Source: Olavius algarvensis spirochete endosymbiont (lineage in GTDB: Bacteria > Spirochaetota > Spirochaetia > DSM-2461). From it: DNA of 64,000 nt. The notes below the pieces were generated by a model. The model had not been told where the DNA came from, did no database searches, and was given only the letters and a program-made list of their open reading frames with translations. The stretch's first letter is position 1, and each line of letters begins with the position of its first letter. Location of the stretch: assembly GCA_900608495.1 (NCBI GenBank), contig UWYT01000194.1, positions 1-64,000 of the forward strand, given 5' to 3'. Shown here in pieces: positions 1 to 7,983 of the stretch. The translations under genes and the position numbers were made by a program.

Positions 1-619
1 GTTAAGCATCCTATCCTACCTTTCTGCTGCTTTTGTTATACAAACAGTAGTATTACCTCAAAGTGCCGCTACACTTTCCTTTCAACTCAGTTATCTTGCA
101 CTCTGCGGGTTGGCGATCGGCGGCAAAGCCTACACTTCTTTGATGAGTCGCTATCTTCCATCGAAATTTTCGGCGGCGATCGGCGCAGGCCTAGGAGCTC
201 AGTTTTTCACCCTCCCCACGGTGGTTGCAACCTTCGGGATATGGCGCCCTATCGGTATTCTTGCGGCGCCTCTGCTTACGTTACTAACAGCAATCACAAT
301 GGTATTGGGGAGTTTGAGACTTATTTTTGCAAACAACCGTTTTCCTGCCATTGTCATAGATACCATTCTGACTCACCTTGTTACGCTCATCACTAAGTTT
401 TCCTCACCGTTCGCGGAGGTCCCAGCTATTGTATTAAACACCGGCCCAGCTTGGCTCATCGCGATCGCGGGCGCTATAATTCCAATACTTCTAGTCTGGA
501 GAATAAATCACGGAAGCCCACAAACAGCTGAACCACAACTCCCCAGTCTCAATCCGATCCTTTCTAGCCAAACGAAAACTTGCGCCCCGAAGACGCTGGG
601 GTCAGAATTTCCTCATTAA
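1..619 (+). CDS. ComEC/Rec2-family competence membrane protein, C-terminal fragment
   Basis: The reading frame is open from base 2 and runs in from outside the window, so only about the last 205 residues are seen. They show a polytopic membrane segment with the ComEC 'competence' domain pattern: an S-F-Q-L-S-Y-L-A-L-G-L-like stretch near the start, then S-A-A-x-G-A-x-L-G-A-Q and T-L-P-x-x-x-x-x-F-G, and an A-P-L-L-T-L-L-T helix. ComEC forms the inner-membrane DNA channel for transformation; here that role is inferred from the family. The last helix ends near residue W-R-I-N-H and a polar tail follows. The 3' end overlaps rsmA by about 92 bases, so the two are probably translated from one message. 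Whether a C-terminal metallo-beta-lactamase domain is absent or encoded elsewhere cannot be judged; none follows the membrane domain here. Confidence 0.72.
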   Translation, partial: LSILSYLSAAFVIQTVVLPQSAATLSFQLSYLALCGLAIGGKAYTSLMSRYLPSKFSAAIGAGLGAQFFTLPTVVATFGIWRPIGILAAPLLTLLTAITMVLGSLRLIFANNRFPAIVIDTILTHLVTLITKFSSPFAEVPAIVLNTGPAWLIAIAGAIIPILLVWRINHGSPQTAEPQLPSLNPILSSQTKTCAPKTLGSEFPH

Positions 620-1376
620 TCGAGGAGCCAGAGAGAAACTCATCTCCCACCTGGAAATTGTTCCCGGGCAAAAAATATGGGAAATAGGTGCCGGGCTTGG
701 AGCCATGAGCGAAATGATTCTTGACAGGGGAGCGCAACTCACCGTATTTGAAATTGATTCAGCGTACTGCGACTGGCTAAACGAATACCTAAGGGGGCGC
801 GAAATATGCGTTCTCGAAGGCGATGTGATGAAGAATTGGCGGGCACAACGGGATAAACACAAAATTGACAGGATTTTGGGAAATCTACCCTACAATGTCG
901 CCTCTGCAACAATATCCGCATTAATTGAGAATAGATGTCTTACTCCGATTAACATCTTTGTCGTACAGGAGGAAATGTGCGAACGCATAATCTCCAAGCC
1001 CGGATTAAAAACATATTCATCGTTTTCAGTCCTATGTCAAACAGGCGCGATAATTAACGACATCGGACGTCTTTCCCCCGGCTCTTTCTATCCAAGGCCC
1101 CGGGTTAATTCCCGAATGATACTCATGCGTCCTGCCGAGCCTTATGGCCGCATAGAGGATCCGGCGCAGTTTAGACTCCTTGTCCGTACTTCATTCTCAT
1201 CACGAAGAAAAATTCTTTCCAACTGTCTGGACAGATTAGATAGCTTGACGAAATTCCCCACTAAGGAGAGCGTGAAAGAAGCTTTCCATGCTGAAAAAAT
1301 CAATTTAAGGCAGCGCCCGGAAGCAATCAGTCCGGGTCAATGGGTAACGCTTTCGAACAGAATCGCAAAATCATGA
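528..1376 (+). CDS. rsmA: 16S rRNA dimethyladenosine transferase RsmA (KsgA), probable CTG start
   Basis: RsmA dimethylates the two adjacent adenines in the 3' hairpin of 16S rRNA using SAM. The frame encodes W-G-Q-N-F-L-I-N (the family's GQNFL motif), E-I-G-A-G-L-G (SAM motif I), E-I-D (motif II), E-G-D (motif III) and G-N-L-P-Y-N-V (motif IV, the N-L-P-Y catalytic motif). There is no ATG, GTG or TTG between the in-frame stop at 504 and the ATG at 705, yet motif I and GQNFL lie upstream of 705, so a start at 705 would destroy the enzyme. A CTG at 528 gives N-H-N-S-P-V-S-I-R-S-F-L, which matches the usual N-terminal layout of spirochaete RsmA as I remember it, and a normal length of 282 residues. 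The ribosome site is weak (GGAAG at 512-516), and the gene overlaps comEC, so translational coupling is likely. Confidence 0.85.
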   Translation: MNHNSPVSIRSFLAKRKLAPRRRWGQNFLINRGAREKLISHLEIVPGQKIWEIGAGLGAMSEMILDRGAQLTVFEIDSAYCDWLNEYLRGREICVLEGDVMKNWRAQRDKHKIDRILGNLPYNVASATISALIENRCLTPINIFVVQEEMCERIISKPGLKTYSSFSVLCQTGAIINDIGRLSPGSFYPRPRVNSRMILMRPAEPYGRIEDPAQFRLLVRTSFSSRRKILSNCLDRLDSLTKFPTKESVKEAFHAEKINLRQRPEAISPGQWVTLSNRIAKS

Positions 1377-1453
1377 AGATCGAACGAAGCATGGCAGCCA
1401 TCGGGTCAACAGCCTTGTTCGAACCTGTAACCGCATGTTAGCTTAGTACAATC

Positions 1454-2074
1454 ATGGGGTTGTTTTTGCTGCTCTCCGTTCCAATTTGGCTTCTATTAGT
1501 GGCTTCTTTTTACAATTCGCGAGATTGGATAGAAGTTTTCAAGCCCTTCCTTGGGGGGCTGTGCATTGGAATGCTTGCCCTGCTCATCACACTTAGCCTG
1601 CTTACCCGCACACCGTTTAGAATGAATTTTTCCGGATTATTCTGGTGGATATGGGTTCGTGGCATTGGATTGCCGATGCTCCTTGCCATACCCATCATCT
1701 TCATCGCCTGCGTCAGAAACCCAAGTCCATATTCCAGAATTTTGGAGATTGCGGCGTATTTAAGCGGTGTTGCCGTGCTCTATAATGCGTGGTACGGGAT
1801 AACACAGACCCCCAGAATCCTTGTATATCGTATCTTCATATCCCCAATTATTTGGATTGGGACCATAGGCCTGATTGCGTGGTTGTTGGACAGGGGATTG
1901 GATTGGGGTGGGGCAAGTCGCTATCTGGTTTTGGCGATTTCTATCTTGCTTCCCTTCGGAATCAGTTTATTGGCGCTTGTCTATATCAATAACGGACACT
2001 ATCTTACCTGGATTGTCAGTGCTGCGCTCGCCATAACTACTAGCTTTCTTGTCTTTCTTGACTCCCGTGGTTAA
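1454..2074 (+). CDS. Polytopic membrane protein, unknown function
   Basis: A 206-residue protein made almost wholly of hydrophobic helices: about six to seven predicted membrane segments separated by short polar loops (for example residues 1-17, 30-48, 65-87, 96-112, 124-143, 156-175 and 183-202). I recognise no family motif. It begins with M-G-L-F-L-L-L and ends with D-S-R-G. The start ATG has no clear Shine-Dalgarno sequence. The lipoprotein gene begins nine bases after its stop, so the two look co-transcribed. That arrangement, a membrane protein plus a periplasmic-binding-like lipoprotein, resembles a transport or sensing pair, but no ATPase is nearby. Confidence 0.6.
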   Translation: MGLFLLLSVPIWLLLVASFYNSRDWIEVFKPFLGGLCIGMLALLITLSLLTRTPFRMNFSGLFWWIWVRGIGLPMLLAIPIIFIACVRNPSPYSRILEIAAYLSGVAVLYNAWYGITQTPRILVYRIFISPIIWIGTIGLIAWLLDRGLDWGGASRYLVLAISILLPFGISLLALVYINNGHYLTWIVSAALAITTSFLVFLDSRG

Positions 2075-2082
2075 GCTGACTA

Positions 2083-2952
2083 ATGCACTCGAAGAATCGA
2101 TATTTTAGATTTTTTCTGATTATTCTATTGTCTGCATTCCAGACATCCTGCGGTAAATCTGAAACAGTGCTTATGATCGGAGATCCTTATATTGAAATTG
2201 TCTACGGGGAGAAATGGAATGCTAGACAGCCCCTTTTTCTATTGGGAACCAGACTGAGTGGATATCGGGTAGAGTATAGGTTGGCCGATAGAGAAAACAC
2301 ACTAGTTGATATATTGGAAAATCTGGATAATCCAGTCGACATTGTAGTCTTGAGCCCGTGGAATGCAGACTCGATTGCAAAACTGCCCTCATCTAGCACA
2401 AAATTCATTGTCGCTGGCGGTTTATACGATTCAATTTCGAATCATGATGTAGTTTCCCTGATTCCGGATAGAACTTCGATTATGAGGAAGTTTGGCAGTA
2501 TCGCATCAAAGATATCATCCGACAAGGAAAAACCCGCCATCGCAATCTTCGATGCTGGCACTGAATCTCAACTTGAAGAGATAGATGTACTTGTAAATGC
2601 TTTTGGCAGTGATGGAGAATTGATAGTCAAAAACATAAACGGAAAAGAGTATCGGGATTTGCCATCTGAATTTCGCGAAGTATTCGAAGAGGCAGCAGTT
2701 TTGCTCCTATTTGCGGGGTTAGCAAATTATCAGGCAGTCGAGGCGTCAGAAGATCAATTGCTGCCCGTTCTTACCGAGTCCTTAGGAGCCTCGAAGGTTT
2801 GGGAATACAGGATTATTGCCAGTGTTGAAGACGATTCGAAAGCTTTGAACAAAGCAATACTGAAAGTGTTGAAAACAGATAACTCAAATGGTGTTGTGTA
2901 TTACGCTGCACGTTTGCAAAAGGGAGATCTTTATGAGCAATTTAGCCGATAA
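2083..2952 (+). CDS. Lipoprotein with periplasmic-binding-protein-like fold
   Basis: A 289-residue protein. Residues 1-23 are a lipoprotein signal peptide with a basic start, a hydrophobic core and a spirochaete-style lipobox (Q-T-S-C, cysteine near residue 23). The mature part alternates strands and helices in the pattern of a type I periplasmic binding protein: V-D-I-V-V-L-S-P-W-N near residue 90, a K-P-A-I-A-I-F-D-A-G-T stretch starting a second lobe near residue 150, and a closing A-R-L-Q-K-G-D-L-Y-E motif. It is somewhat reminiscent of the BMP/Med lipoproteins, but no ligand can be named. It follows the membrane protein at 1454 closely. Its last codons contain a GCCGATAA octamer. Confidence 0.6.
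   Translation: MHSKNRYFRFFLIILLSAFQTSCGKSETVLMIGDPYIEIVYGEKWNARQPLFLLGTRLSGYRVEYRLADRENTLVDILENLDNPVDIVVLSPWNADSIAKLPSSSTKFIVAGGLYDSISNHDVVSLIPDRTSIMRKFGSIASKISSDKEKPAIAIFDAGTESQLEEIDVLVNAFGSDGELIVKNINGKEYRDLPSEFREVFEEAAVLLLFAGLANYQAVEASEDQLLPVLTESLGASKVWEYRIIASVEDDSKALNKAILKVLKTDNSNGVVYYAARLQKGDLYEQFSR
2945..2952 (+). promoter_or_regulatory. Possible sigma-28 -10 element upstream of flaA
   Basis: The octamer GCCGATAA equals the flagellar sigma-28 -10 consensus and lies 109 bases before the first flaA gene. No convincing TAAA-type -35 lies 15 bases upstream, and the same octamer occurs twice near 33867 and 33926 where no flagellar gene follows, so chance is a real possibility. Confidence 0.25.
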
Positions 2953-2977
2953 GATTGTGAGGAAATAGCAAAAGGGT

Positions 2978-3006
2978 TTGACGCTTATTACTGACAGAAC
3001 TACAAT
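2978..3006 (+). promoter_or_regulatory. Sigma-70 promoter for the flaA pair
   Basis: TTGACG (2978-2983), a 17-base spacer, then TACAAT (3001-3006): five of six matches in both boxes. Transcription would start near 3013, giving a leader of about 49 bases that ends in AAGGAG (3049-3054), seven bases before the flaA ATG. Confidence 0.6.
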
Positions 3007-3061
3007 TCAGTTAAGGGAAGAAGTTTGTTATTTGCATGTTTAGAACTTAAGGAGATGAGGA

Positions 3062-3841
3062 ATGAAACGGAGCAACCTATTGTCAGTTATTGTACTTTTA
3101 ACCTTTGTCTCAAGTATTCTTGGGGCTCAGGATATGGGGTTACTCCTTGAATCCCTTGTTGTGGAGACATGGGATGGTGAGGATTCGGCGTTTTTTAGTG
3201 ATACAGGTGAACCTATAAAGTGGGATGTCCGGGGTAGCAAATACACTGCCGAGAATCGTCCCCAAGTGGTAAATATCTCGGGCGAATGGCCCGTAGACCT
3301 TTTCGGCCACAAACCTGAAGAACCTGAAAGCCTTGGGATTCTGGGCATTAGAGGTGCTTACGATCGTCAAGGGTACAATCAGCTTGAATTGGTGCCGGGA
3401 ACCGGATCGGGAAATAACTTCGTTCCCAAAGCGATACCACTGAAGGGACGAGTACAGATGGTGGATTTTTGGGTATGGGGAGCGAATTATAATTACTACG
3501 TTGAATTTTATTTCAGAGATAGTAAGGGCCTGACACATGTGTTTTCGCCGGTTCGATTTGATCAAAGACAGGAAGCAGGCAGCATAAGATTTCTTGGCTG
3601 GAAAAATATGTACATCAATATACCGAGAAATGTCAGGCTGACCGAAAACAACAGAGCGGGCATACCAAATCTGAGCTTAGTCAAAATTGTATTCATCACC
3701 CATCCTGAAGAGATAGTGGCTGATTTCCACGTTTATCTGGACCATTTGAGAATTCTAACTGATAAAAGGGAAGAGTTTTATGACGGCTTTGATCTATCAA
3801 GCCCGCAACGCATAGATGAAATCTGGGAAACGGGAGAATAG
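3062..3841 (+). CDS. flaA: FlaA-family flagellar filament outer layer (sheath) protein, first copy
   Basis: A 259-residue exported protein. Residues 1-21 form a Sec signal peptide ending A-Q-D, as in other spirochaete FlaA proteins. The mature region has the family pattern: an early E-T-W-D-G-E-D element, the R-G-A-Y-D-R-Q-G-Y-N and P-L-K-G-R-V-Q-M-V-D-F-W-V-W-G-A-N-Y region in the middle, then a G-W-K-N-M-Y-I-N-I-P strand and a late Y-L-D-H-L-R-I-L-T-D. FlaA coats the FlaB core of the periplasmic flagellum, sets its stiffness and helps wave formation. The second copy follows after two bases, so they form an operon with a strong leader AAGGAG and a sigma-70-type promoter. This looks like the FlaA-like pair seen in Treponema (comparison from memory); which is the major sheath subunit cannot be told. 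Confidence 0.85.
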   Translation: MKRSNLLSVIVLLTFVSSILGAQDMGLLLESLVVETWDGEDSAFFSDTGEPIKWDVRGSKYTAENRPQVVNISGEWPVDLFGHKPEEPESLGILGIRGAYDRQGYNQLELVPGTGSGNNFVPKAIPLKGRVQMVDFWVWGANYNYYVEFYFRDSKGLTHVFSPVRFDQRQEAGSIRFLGWKNMYINIPRNVRLTENNRAGIPNLSLVKIVFITHPEEIVADFHVYLDHLRILTDKREEFYDGFDLSSPQRIDEIWETGE

Positions 3842-3843
3842 AA

Positions 3844-4536
3844 ATGAGAAGTATATTTGTTCTGACACTTGTTTTGATAGCTTGCTTTGGTTTGTATGCT
3901 CAAGACGAATCCAATGCAGAAAATCTTCCACCTCTCACCGCAAGAGAATCACTGAAGGAAATTTCGGTTAATAAGATGGAAGACGCGGGATTTTGGAAGG
4001 GTGGCATGTCCTCGGATTTCGGCTTATTGCAACTCCGTGATTTTGACGGAGGTTCAAGCGACAAGCAGCCAATTGTGGCCGAAGAACAAACTGCCGAAGC
4101 AGACGACAAAGTTATTGGTGCGAAGGTTTCTTTCTTGCGTCGCGGTGTCACTGAGTTTGTGGTAAAACCCATACGACCGCTTCCAATCGAGGGTATCGTC
4201 AAGACAGTTTCGGTTTGGGTTGCGGGAAGGAACATCGAGCATGAATTAAGCTTACTCATTCTCGACTGGAAGGGACAGACATCTGTCATTCCGATGGGAA
4301 AACTCAATCATTCCGGTTGGAAGAAAATGACTGTCACCATACCACCGCACATTAAACAACGTGATTATCACAACTATGGATATCAACCCGGAATTTCGAT
4401 AGAAGGGTTTGTCGTTAATTGTGACATCGATGAAACTTACGGTCGCTACTATATATATTTTGATGACATCAGGGCTGTTACCGATCTGTTTGACGAGGAA
4501 TTGCAAGATCCTGATGACATGCTAGATGCCTGGTAG
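3844..4536 (+). CDS. FlaA-family flagellar filament outer layer protein, second copy
   Basis: A 230-residue protein with a signal peptide (residues 1-19, ending Y-A-Q-D). It keeps the FlaA layout: a W-K-G-G segment, a P-L-P-I-E-G-I-V-K-T-V-S-V-W-V-A-G-R-N strand pair matching the central region of the first copy, G-W-K-K-M-T-V-T-I-P, then Y-Y-I-Y-F-D-D-I-R-A-V-T-D near the end. The tail is very acidic (D-E-E-L-Q-D-P-D-D). It starts two bases after the first flaA, so it depends on the same promoter. The two copies are clearly diverged, which argues for an old duplication with separate roles, not a recent one. Confidence 0.8.
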   Translation: MRSIFVLTLVLIACFGLYAQDESNAENLPPLTARESLKEISVNKMEDAGFWKGGMSSDFGLLQLRDFDGGSSDKQPIVAEEQTAEADDKVIGAKVSFLRRGVTEFVVKPIRPLPIEGIVKTVSVWVAGRNIEHELSLLILDWKGQTSVIPMGKLNHSGWKKMTVTIPPHIKQRDYHNYGYQPGISIEGFVVNCDIDETYGRYYIYFDDIRAVTDLFDEELQDPDDMLDAW

Positions 4537-4605
4537 GATATGTTTCGAGACCCTTAACACTGATGAGCCTCATGGGGAATTTCATTTTTTCTTTCGGACA
4601 GAGAA

Positions 4606-5793
4606 GTGAGTTATCTGATAAAAAGCTTGAGGAGAATTGACACATTCTCAGCGTTATCTGAACCAGATCTAATCGCTCTCGCGAGTATTTGTATCCCAGC
4701 TCAATATCCAGCCCGATCAGTGATAGCCAGGGAAGGCTTTGATGCTCAAAACCTTTTTGCGTTAATTAGCGGCACAGTTGGCATATGGGTTGATTACGAT
4801 ACCGAGAAGGCCGATTTGCTCGCAATTAGAGAGGCCCCATGTTTGGTTGGGGAAATGAGCGTAGCCGATGATTTGCCAAGGAGCGCCACAATAGTTGCCG
4901 CATCACCCGTTGACGGCTATTCCATTGAAGCCAATTATTTTAGGAAACTCCTTGCAAAGCGGGGCAGCATTGCATTCTCTCTGATGAAAGGAATTTCAAG
5001 AATAGTTAGATCGAGCAATGATACATTCATCAGCGAGCTTAGAAAACGAAATAAAGAACTCATAGAGACGAATAAGAAATTGCGAAAAGCACACCAGCAA
5101 CTTGTCCGCCAAGAACGTCTTTCAAACTTAGGCAAATTCTCATCCATGATAATTCACGATTTAAGAAATCCTCTTTCAGCGATTAGGGGCTATGCTGATT
5201 TATTGGCACTAAAACTGGAAGGGAAGTCTTATACCCTGCACAAATATGCCTCCCAGATACGGCAGGAAACCAGCAGATTAACTAACTTAACAGGCGAGTT
5301 GCTTGATTATTCAAGGGGTGAAATCAGGTTGATGTATTCACCGGTGACAGTTGCCGAGCTATTCGCACAGCTCAAAAAGAATATTGAAACGAAACTAGCC
5401 GCCAAAGAGCTTAATCTCACTTGGGATAATCAGTTTACGAGTATTGTCTTGCTCGATTTCAATCGTATTACTAGAGTCTTGCTCAATCTGCTGGACAATG
5501 CGCAAAAGGCCTGCGGCAAGAAAGGAGAAATAGAAGTTTCCGCCAAAGGATCAGAAAAAGAACTGATTTTGTGTGTTAAGGATAATGGTGTCGGAATGGA
5601 TGAGAAGACGATGCAACATATATTTGAACCGTTCTATTCCACTTCGGACAGGGGTGGTACAGGATTGGGAATGCATATCGTCAAGACTGTAGTAGAAGCA
5701 CATAAAGGAATCATTGATGTTAGAAGCGAAGTTGAAGTGGGCACGCAAATTAGCATCAAATTGCCCTTGCAACTCCAGAGCGGATCGATTTAA
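4606..5793 (+). CDS. Histidine kinase with N-terminal cyclic-nucleotide-binding domain
   Basis: A 395-residue soluble protein with no membrane segment. Residues about 10-125 form a CNB domain; the phosphate-binding cassette is G-E-M-S-V-A-D-D-L-P-R-S-A, with the key Gly-Glu and Arg92, so ligand binding looks intact. A coiled-coil linker (residues 140-172) leads to the HisKA domain with H-D-L-R-N-P-L (His184 as phospho-acceptor), then HATPase_c with N-L-L-D-N-A (N box), D-N-G-V-G-M (G1) and G-G-T-G-L-G-M (G2). No response regulator lies beside it, so it is an orphan kinase. It begins with GTG, and sits 69 bases after the second flaA and convergent with tatD. Binding of cAMP or cGMP is inferred; a CHASE2 adenylate cyclase is encoded at 30185. 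Confidence 0.88.
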   Translation: MSYLIKSLRRIDTFSALSEPDLIALASICIPAQYPARSVIAREGFDAQNLFALISGTVGIWVDYDTEKADLLAIREAPCLVGEMSVADDLPRSATIVAASPVDGYSIEANYFRKLLAKRGSIAFSLMKGISRIVRSSNDTFISELRKRNKELIETNKKLRKAHQQLVRQERLSNLGKFSSMIIHDLRNPLSAIRGYADLLALKLEGKSYTLHKYASQIRQETSRLTNLTGELLDYSRGEIRLMYSPVTVAELFAQLKKNIETKLAAKELNLTWDNQFTSIVLLDFNRITRVLLNLLDNAQKACGKKGEIEVSAKGSEKELILCVKDNGVGMDEKTMQHIFEPFYSTSDRGGTGLGMHIVKTVVEAHKGIIDVRSEVEVGTQISIKLPLQLQSGSI

Positions 5794-6672
5794 TCATTTC
5801 CCACCTCCCCCCCCCGGAAGTCCAAAGAGCATAAAGGCGTTTTCTACCAAGCTCTCTGCCAGTTTTTCCATATCTTCCTTGCGCAGTTCCGCCAGGGTTT
5901 TAAGTGTATATCCAATATGTCCCGGATGATTAGCTTTTCCTCGCATAGGCACCGGCGATAGGTAGGGAGAATCAGTCTCTATCAGAAGCCTGTCACGGGG
6001 AATTAGCAGGGCTGCTCTGCGAATTTCATCCGCATTTCCATAGCTGAGATTGCCGGCAAAGGATATGTAATAGCCCAAATCCAATGCGGCCTTAGCTGTC
6101 TCCCAATTGGAGGAAAAACAGTGCAAAACTCCATGGTTGCAAGCAACCTTGCCGACAATGTCTAACAACCTTTCGTCTGCATTGCGATTATGCACGATTA
6201 CCGGCAGGCCGGTTTCGGCAGCGAGCTCCAGATGATACCTGAACGCCAGTTCCTGATGTTCTCTCGGACTATAATTTCGATAAAAATCAAGTCCCGTTTC
6301 GCCAATGGCGACTACGGCAGGGTGAATACACTGGGCTCTTATTTTTTCGAACCGGCTATCCCAATCAGTTTTTTTATCATCCACTATGGCATAAGGCATG
6401 GCGTTTCGGTGCTGAAACTCTGCGGCAGGTGTGGGCCAATTTTGTCCCAGCGAAGAGGGATGTATACCTGCGGAGAGATATAGGTTGACAAAGCGTTTTG
6501 CCAGTTTACAACGCCATGAAAAGTGCTTCTCGTTTGTGGCAACATCTAACGCAACCACGAGATTATCGTTGAATGACCTCAAGAGTATCTTGTCTAAATC
6601 GACACCCTCGTGCTTCATATGCAACGCGTGAAAATGGGTATCAAAAACAGGATATGGTAGATAGAATTCCAC
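5794..6672 (-). CDS. tatD: TatD-family metal-dependent deoxyribonuclease
   Basis: A 292-residue TIM-barrel hydrolase starting at GTG with a purine-rich AGAGAGAA upstream. Metal ligands and family motifs are present: D-T-H-F-H near residue 11, G-E-T-G-L-D-F-Y, V-I-V-H-N-R, H-C-F-S and E-T-D-S-P-Y-L. TatD enzymes trim 3' ends of DNA or act in DNA turnover and quality control; the substrate is not set by the sequence. An insert with K-K-T-D-W-D-S-R-F-E before G-E-T-G is slightly longer than in E. coli TatD. The C-terminus ends in five glycines coded by a nine-C run on the plus strand (5807-5815). It ends one base after the kinase stop on the other strand. Confidence 0.88.
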   Translation of the reverse strand: MEFYLPYPVFDTHFHALHMKHEGVDLDKILLRSFNDNLVVALDVATNEKHFSWRCKLAKRFVNLYLSAGIHPSSLGQNWPTPAAEFQHRNAMPYAIVDDKKTDWDSRFEKIRAQCIHPAVVAIGETGLDFYRNYSPREHQELAFRYHLELAAETGLPVIVHNRNADERLLDIVGKVACNHGVLHCFSSNWETAKAALDLGYYISFAGNLSYGNADEIRRAALLIPRDRLLIETDSPYLSPVPMRGKANHPGHIGYTLKTLAELRKEDMEKLAESLVENAFMLFGLPGGGGGK

Positions 6673-6841
6673 TTCTCTCTCTTTTAACGTGTTCCAAGTC
6701 TTCTCATCGGTAATCGAGTAAGCTTGGGTGATTCCTGCGAAGTCTATCCGGAAGCGAGAAACCGGAATTTCATCTGAGAGCTAAAACAACAGTATTCGAA
6801 GAGTCGACTACTCCTTACTGGAGACTGATAAACCAAAATTC

Positions 6842-7918
6842 CTAATTTCGATTAAGCGCGTTCAAGCTTTCAAAGGCTTCGACAACTCGTTCGACTAACG
6901 ATTCTTGGCCCGCCCTGAGCCAAACTCGTGGGTCGTAATACTTCTTGTTAGGTGCATTGAGACCAATTGGATTTCCAAGCTGACTCTGAAGATACGCCTC
7001 GTTTTTCCTATAGAAATTCAAGACACCGCTCCAAGTAGCCCACTGCGTATCTGTGTCAATGTTCATTTTTACCACACCATAGCTTATAGCCTCTCGAATT
7101 TCCTCTTTGCTTGAACCAGAACCACCATGAAAAACATAGGTCACGGGTTTCGGGTCCGTAAGTCCATGCTTTTTGGCGATATATGCCTGGCCTCTTTCCA
7201 GAATTTTCGGGGTGAGTTGAACGTTTCCGGGTTTATAGACGCCATGAACATTGCCAAAGGCAGCCGCTACAGTGAAATTTGGACTAATCTTACTCAGTTT
7301 GCTATACATATACTCGATTTCTTCAGGCTTCGAATACAAATCTGCCGTATCACGACTCAAATTATCAACACCATCTTCCTCGCCACCGGTAATGCCTAAC
7401 TCAACTTCCAGAAACATTCCCAGAGCGCTAGTTTTCTTCAGGTACTCTCTAGCAATAGAAGCGTTTTCCTCCAACGACTCTTCGGAAAGATCTATCATAT
7501 GTGAGCTGTAAAGCGGTTTTCCAGTCGATTTAAAATTCGCTTCCCCGGCTTCCAGCAATCCATCCAGCCAGGGCAAAAGCTTCTTCGAGCAGTGATCGGT
7601 ATGAAGAACCACTGTCACTCCGTAAGCCTCCGCTACCTGCTGCACATGCCGCGCACCCGAGATTCCCCCAATGACATCACTCTTGGGCGATTTAATTCCC
7701 TTGCCTGCGAAAAAACTCGCCCCTCCATTGGAGAACTGAATAATCACGGGGGATTTTGCCCTAGCCGCAGCCTCGAGAACACCATTTACCGATTCGGTAT
7801 TCACACAATTTACGGCGGGAAGTGCAAAATTCTCGCTTTTACAAATTTCGAAAAGTTTTCTCAAATCATCTCCAAAAACAACACCTGGTTTCATCACATC
7901 AAGCACTTTCTGACCCAT
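6842..7918 (-). CDS. fbaA: Class II fructose-bisphosphate aldolase
   Basis: A 358-residue protein close to the E. coli FbaA length. It cleaves fructose-1,6-bisphosphate to dihydroxyacetone phosphate and glyceraldehyde-3-phosphate in glycolysis, and runs in reverse in gluconeogenesis. Zinc-ligand and active-site motifs are visible: V-V-L-H-T-D-H-C (His and Asp), F-L-E-V-E-L-G-I-T-G-G-E-E-D, G-N-V-H-G-V-Y, V-F-H-G-G-S-G-S and M-N-I-D-T-D-T-Q-W. The ATG at 7918 is preceded by GGAGAGG and by a good sigma-70-type promoter at 7950-7978, so it is probably a single-gene unit, divergent from tRNA-Leu. Confidence 0.95.
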   Translation of the reverse strand: MGQKVLDVMKPGVVFGDDLRKLFEICKSENFALPAVNCVNTESVNGVLEAAARAKSPVIIQFSNGGASFFAGKGIKSPKSDVIGGISGARHVQQVAEAYGVTVVLHTDHCSKKLLPWLDGLLEAGEANFKSTGKPLYSSHMIDLSEESLEENASIAREYLKKTSALGMFLEVELGITGGEEDGVDNLSRDTADLYSKPEEIEYMYSKLSKISPNFTVAAAFGNVHGVYKPGNVQLTPKILERGQAYIAKKHGLTDPKPVTYVFHGGSGSSKEEIREAISYGVVKMNIDTDTQWATWSGVLNFYRKNEAYLQSQLGNPIGLNAPNKKYYDPRVWLRAGQESLVERVVEAFESLNALNRN

Positions 7919-7949
7919 AATTGCCTCTCCATACCATTTTATTAATCAA

Positions 7950-7978
7950 ATTATAGACTGCCATTGTACTAAATTCAA
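7950..7978 (-). promoter_or_regulatory. Sigma-70 promoter for fbaA
   Basis: On the minus strand: TTGAAT (7978-7973), a 17-base spacer, then a perfect TATAAT (7955-7950). Transcription would start near 7943, 25 bases before the ATG, leaving room for the GGAGAGG ribosome-binding site. Confidence 0.6.
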
Positions 7979-7983
7979 TCTTG

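Noticed and set aside
705-1376. rsmA starting at ATG 705
   Set aside because: It would delete the GQNFL motif and the SAM-binding motif that are coded in frame upstream.
1789-1992. 67-residue frame inside the membrane protein gene
   Set aside because: Shadow of the polytopic membrane protein in another frame, without a start signal.
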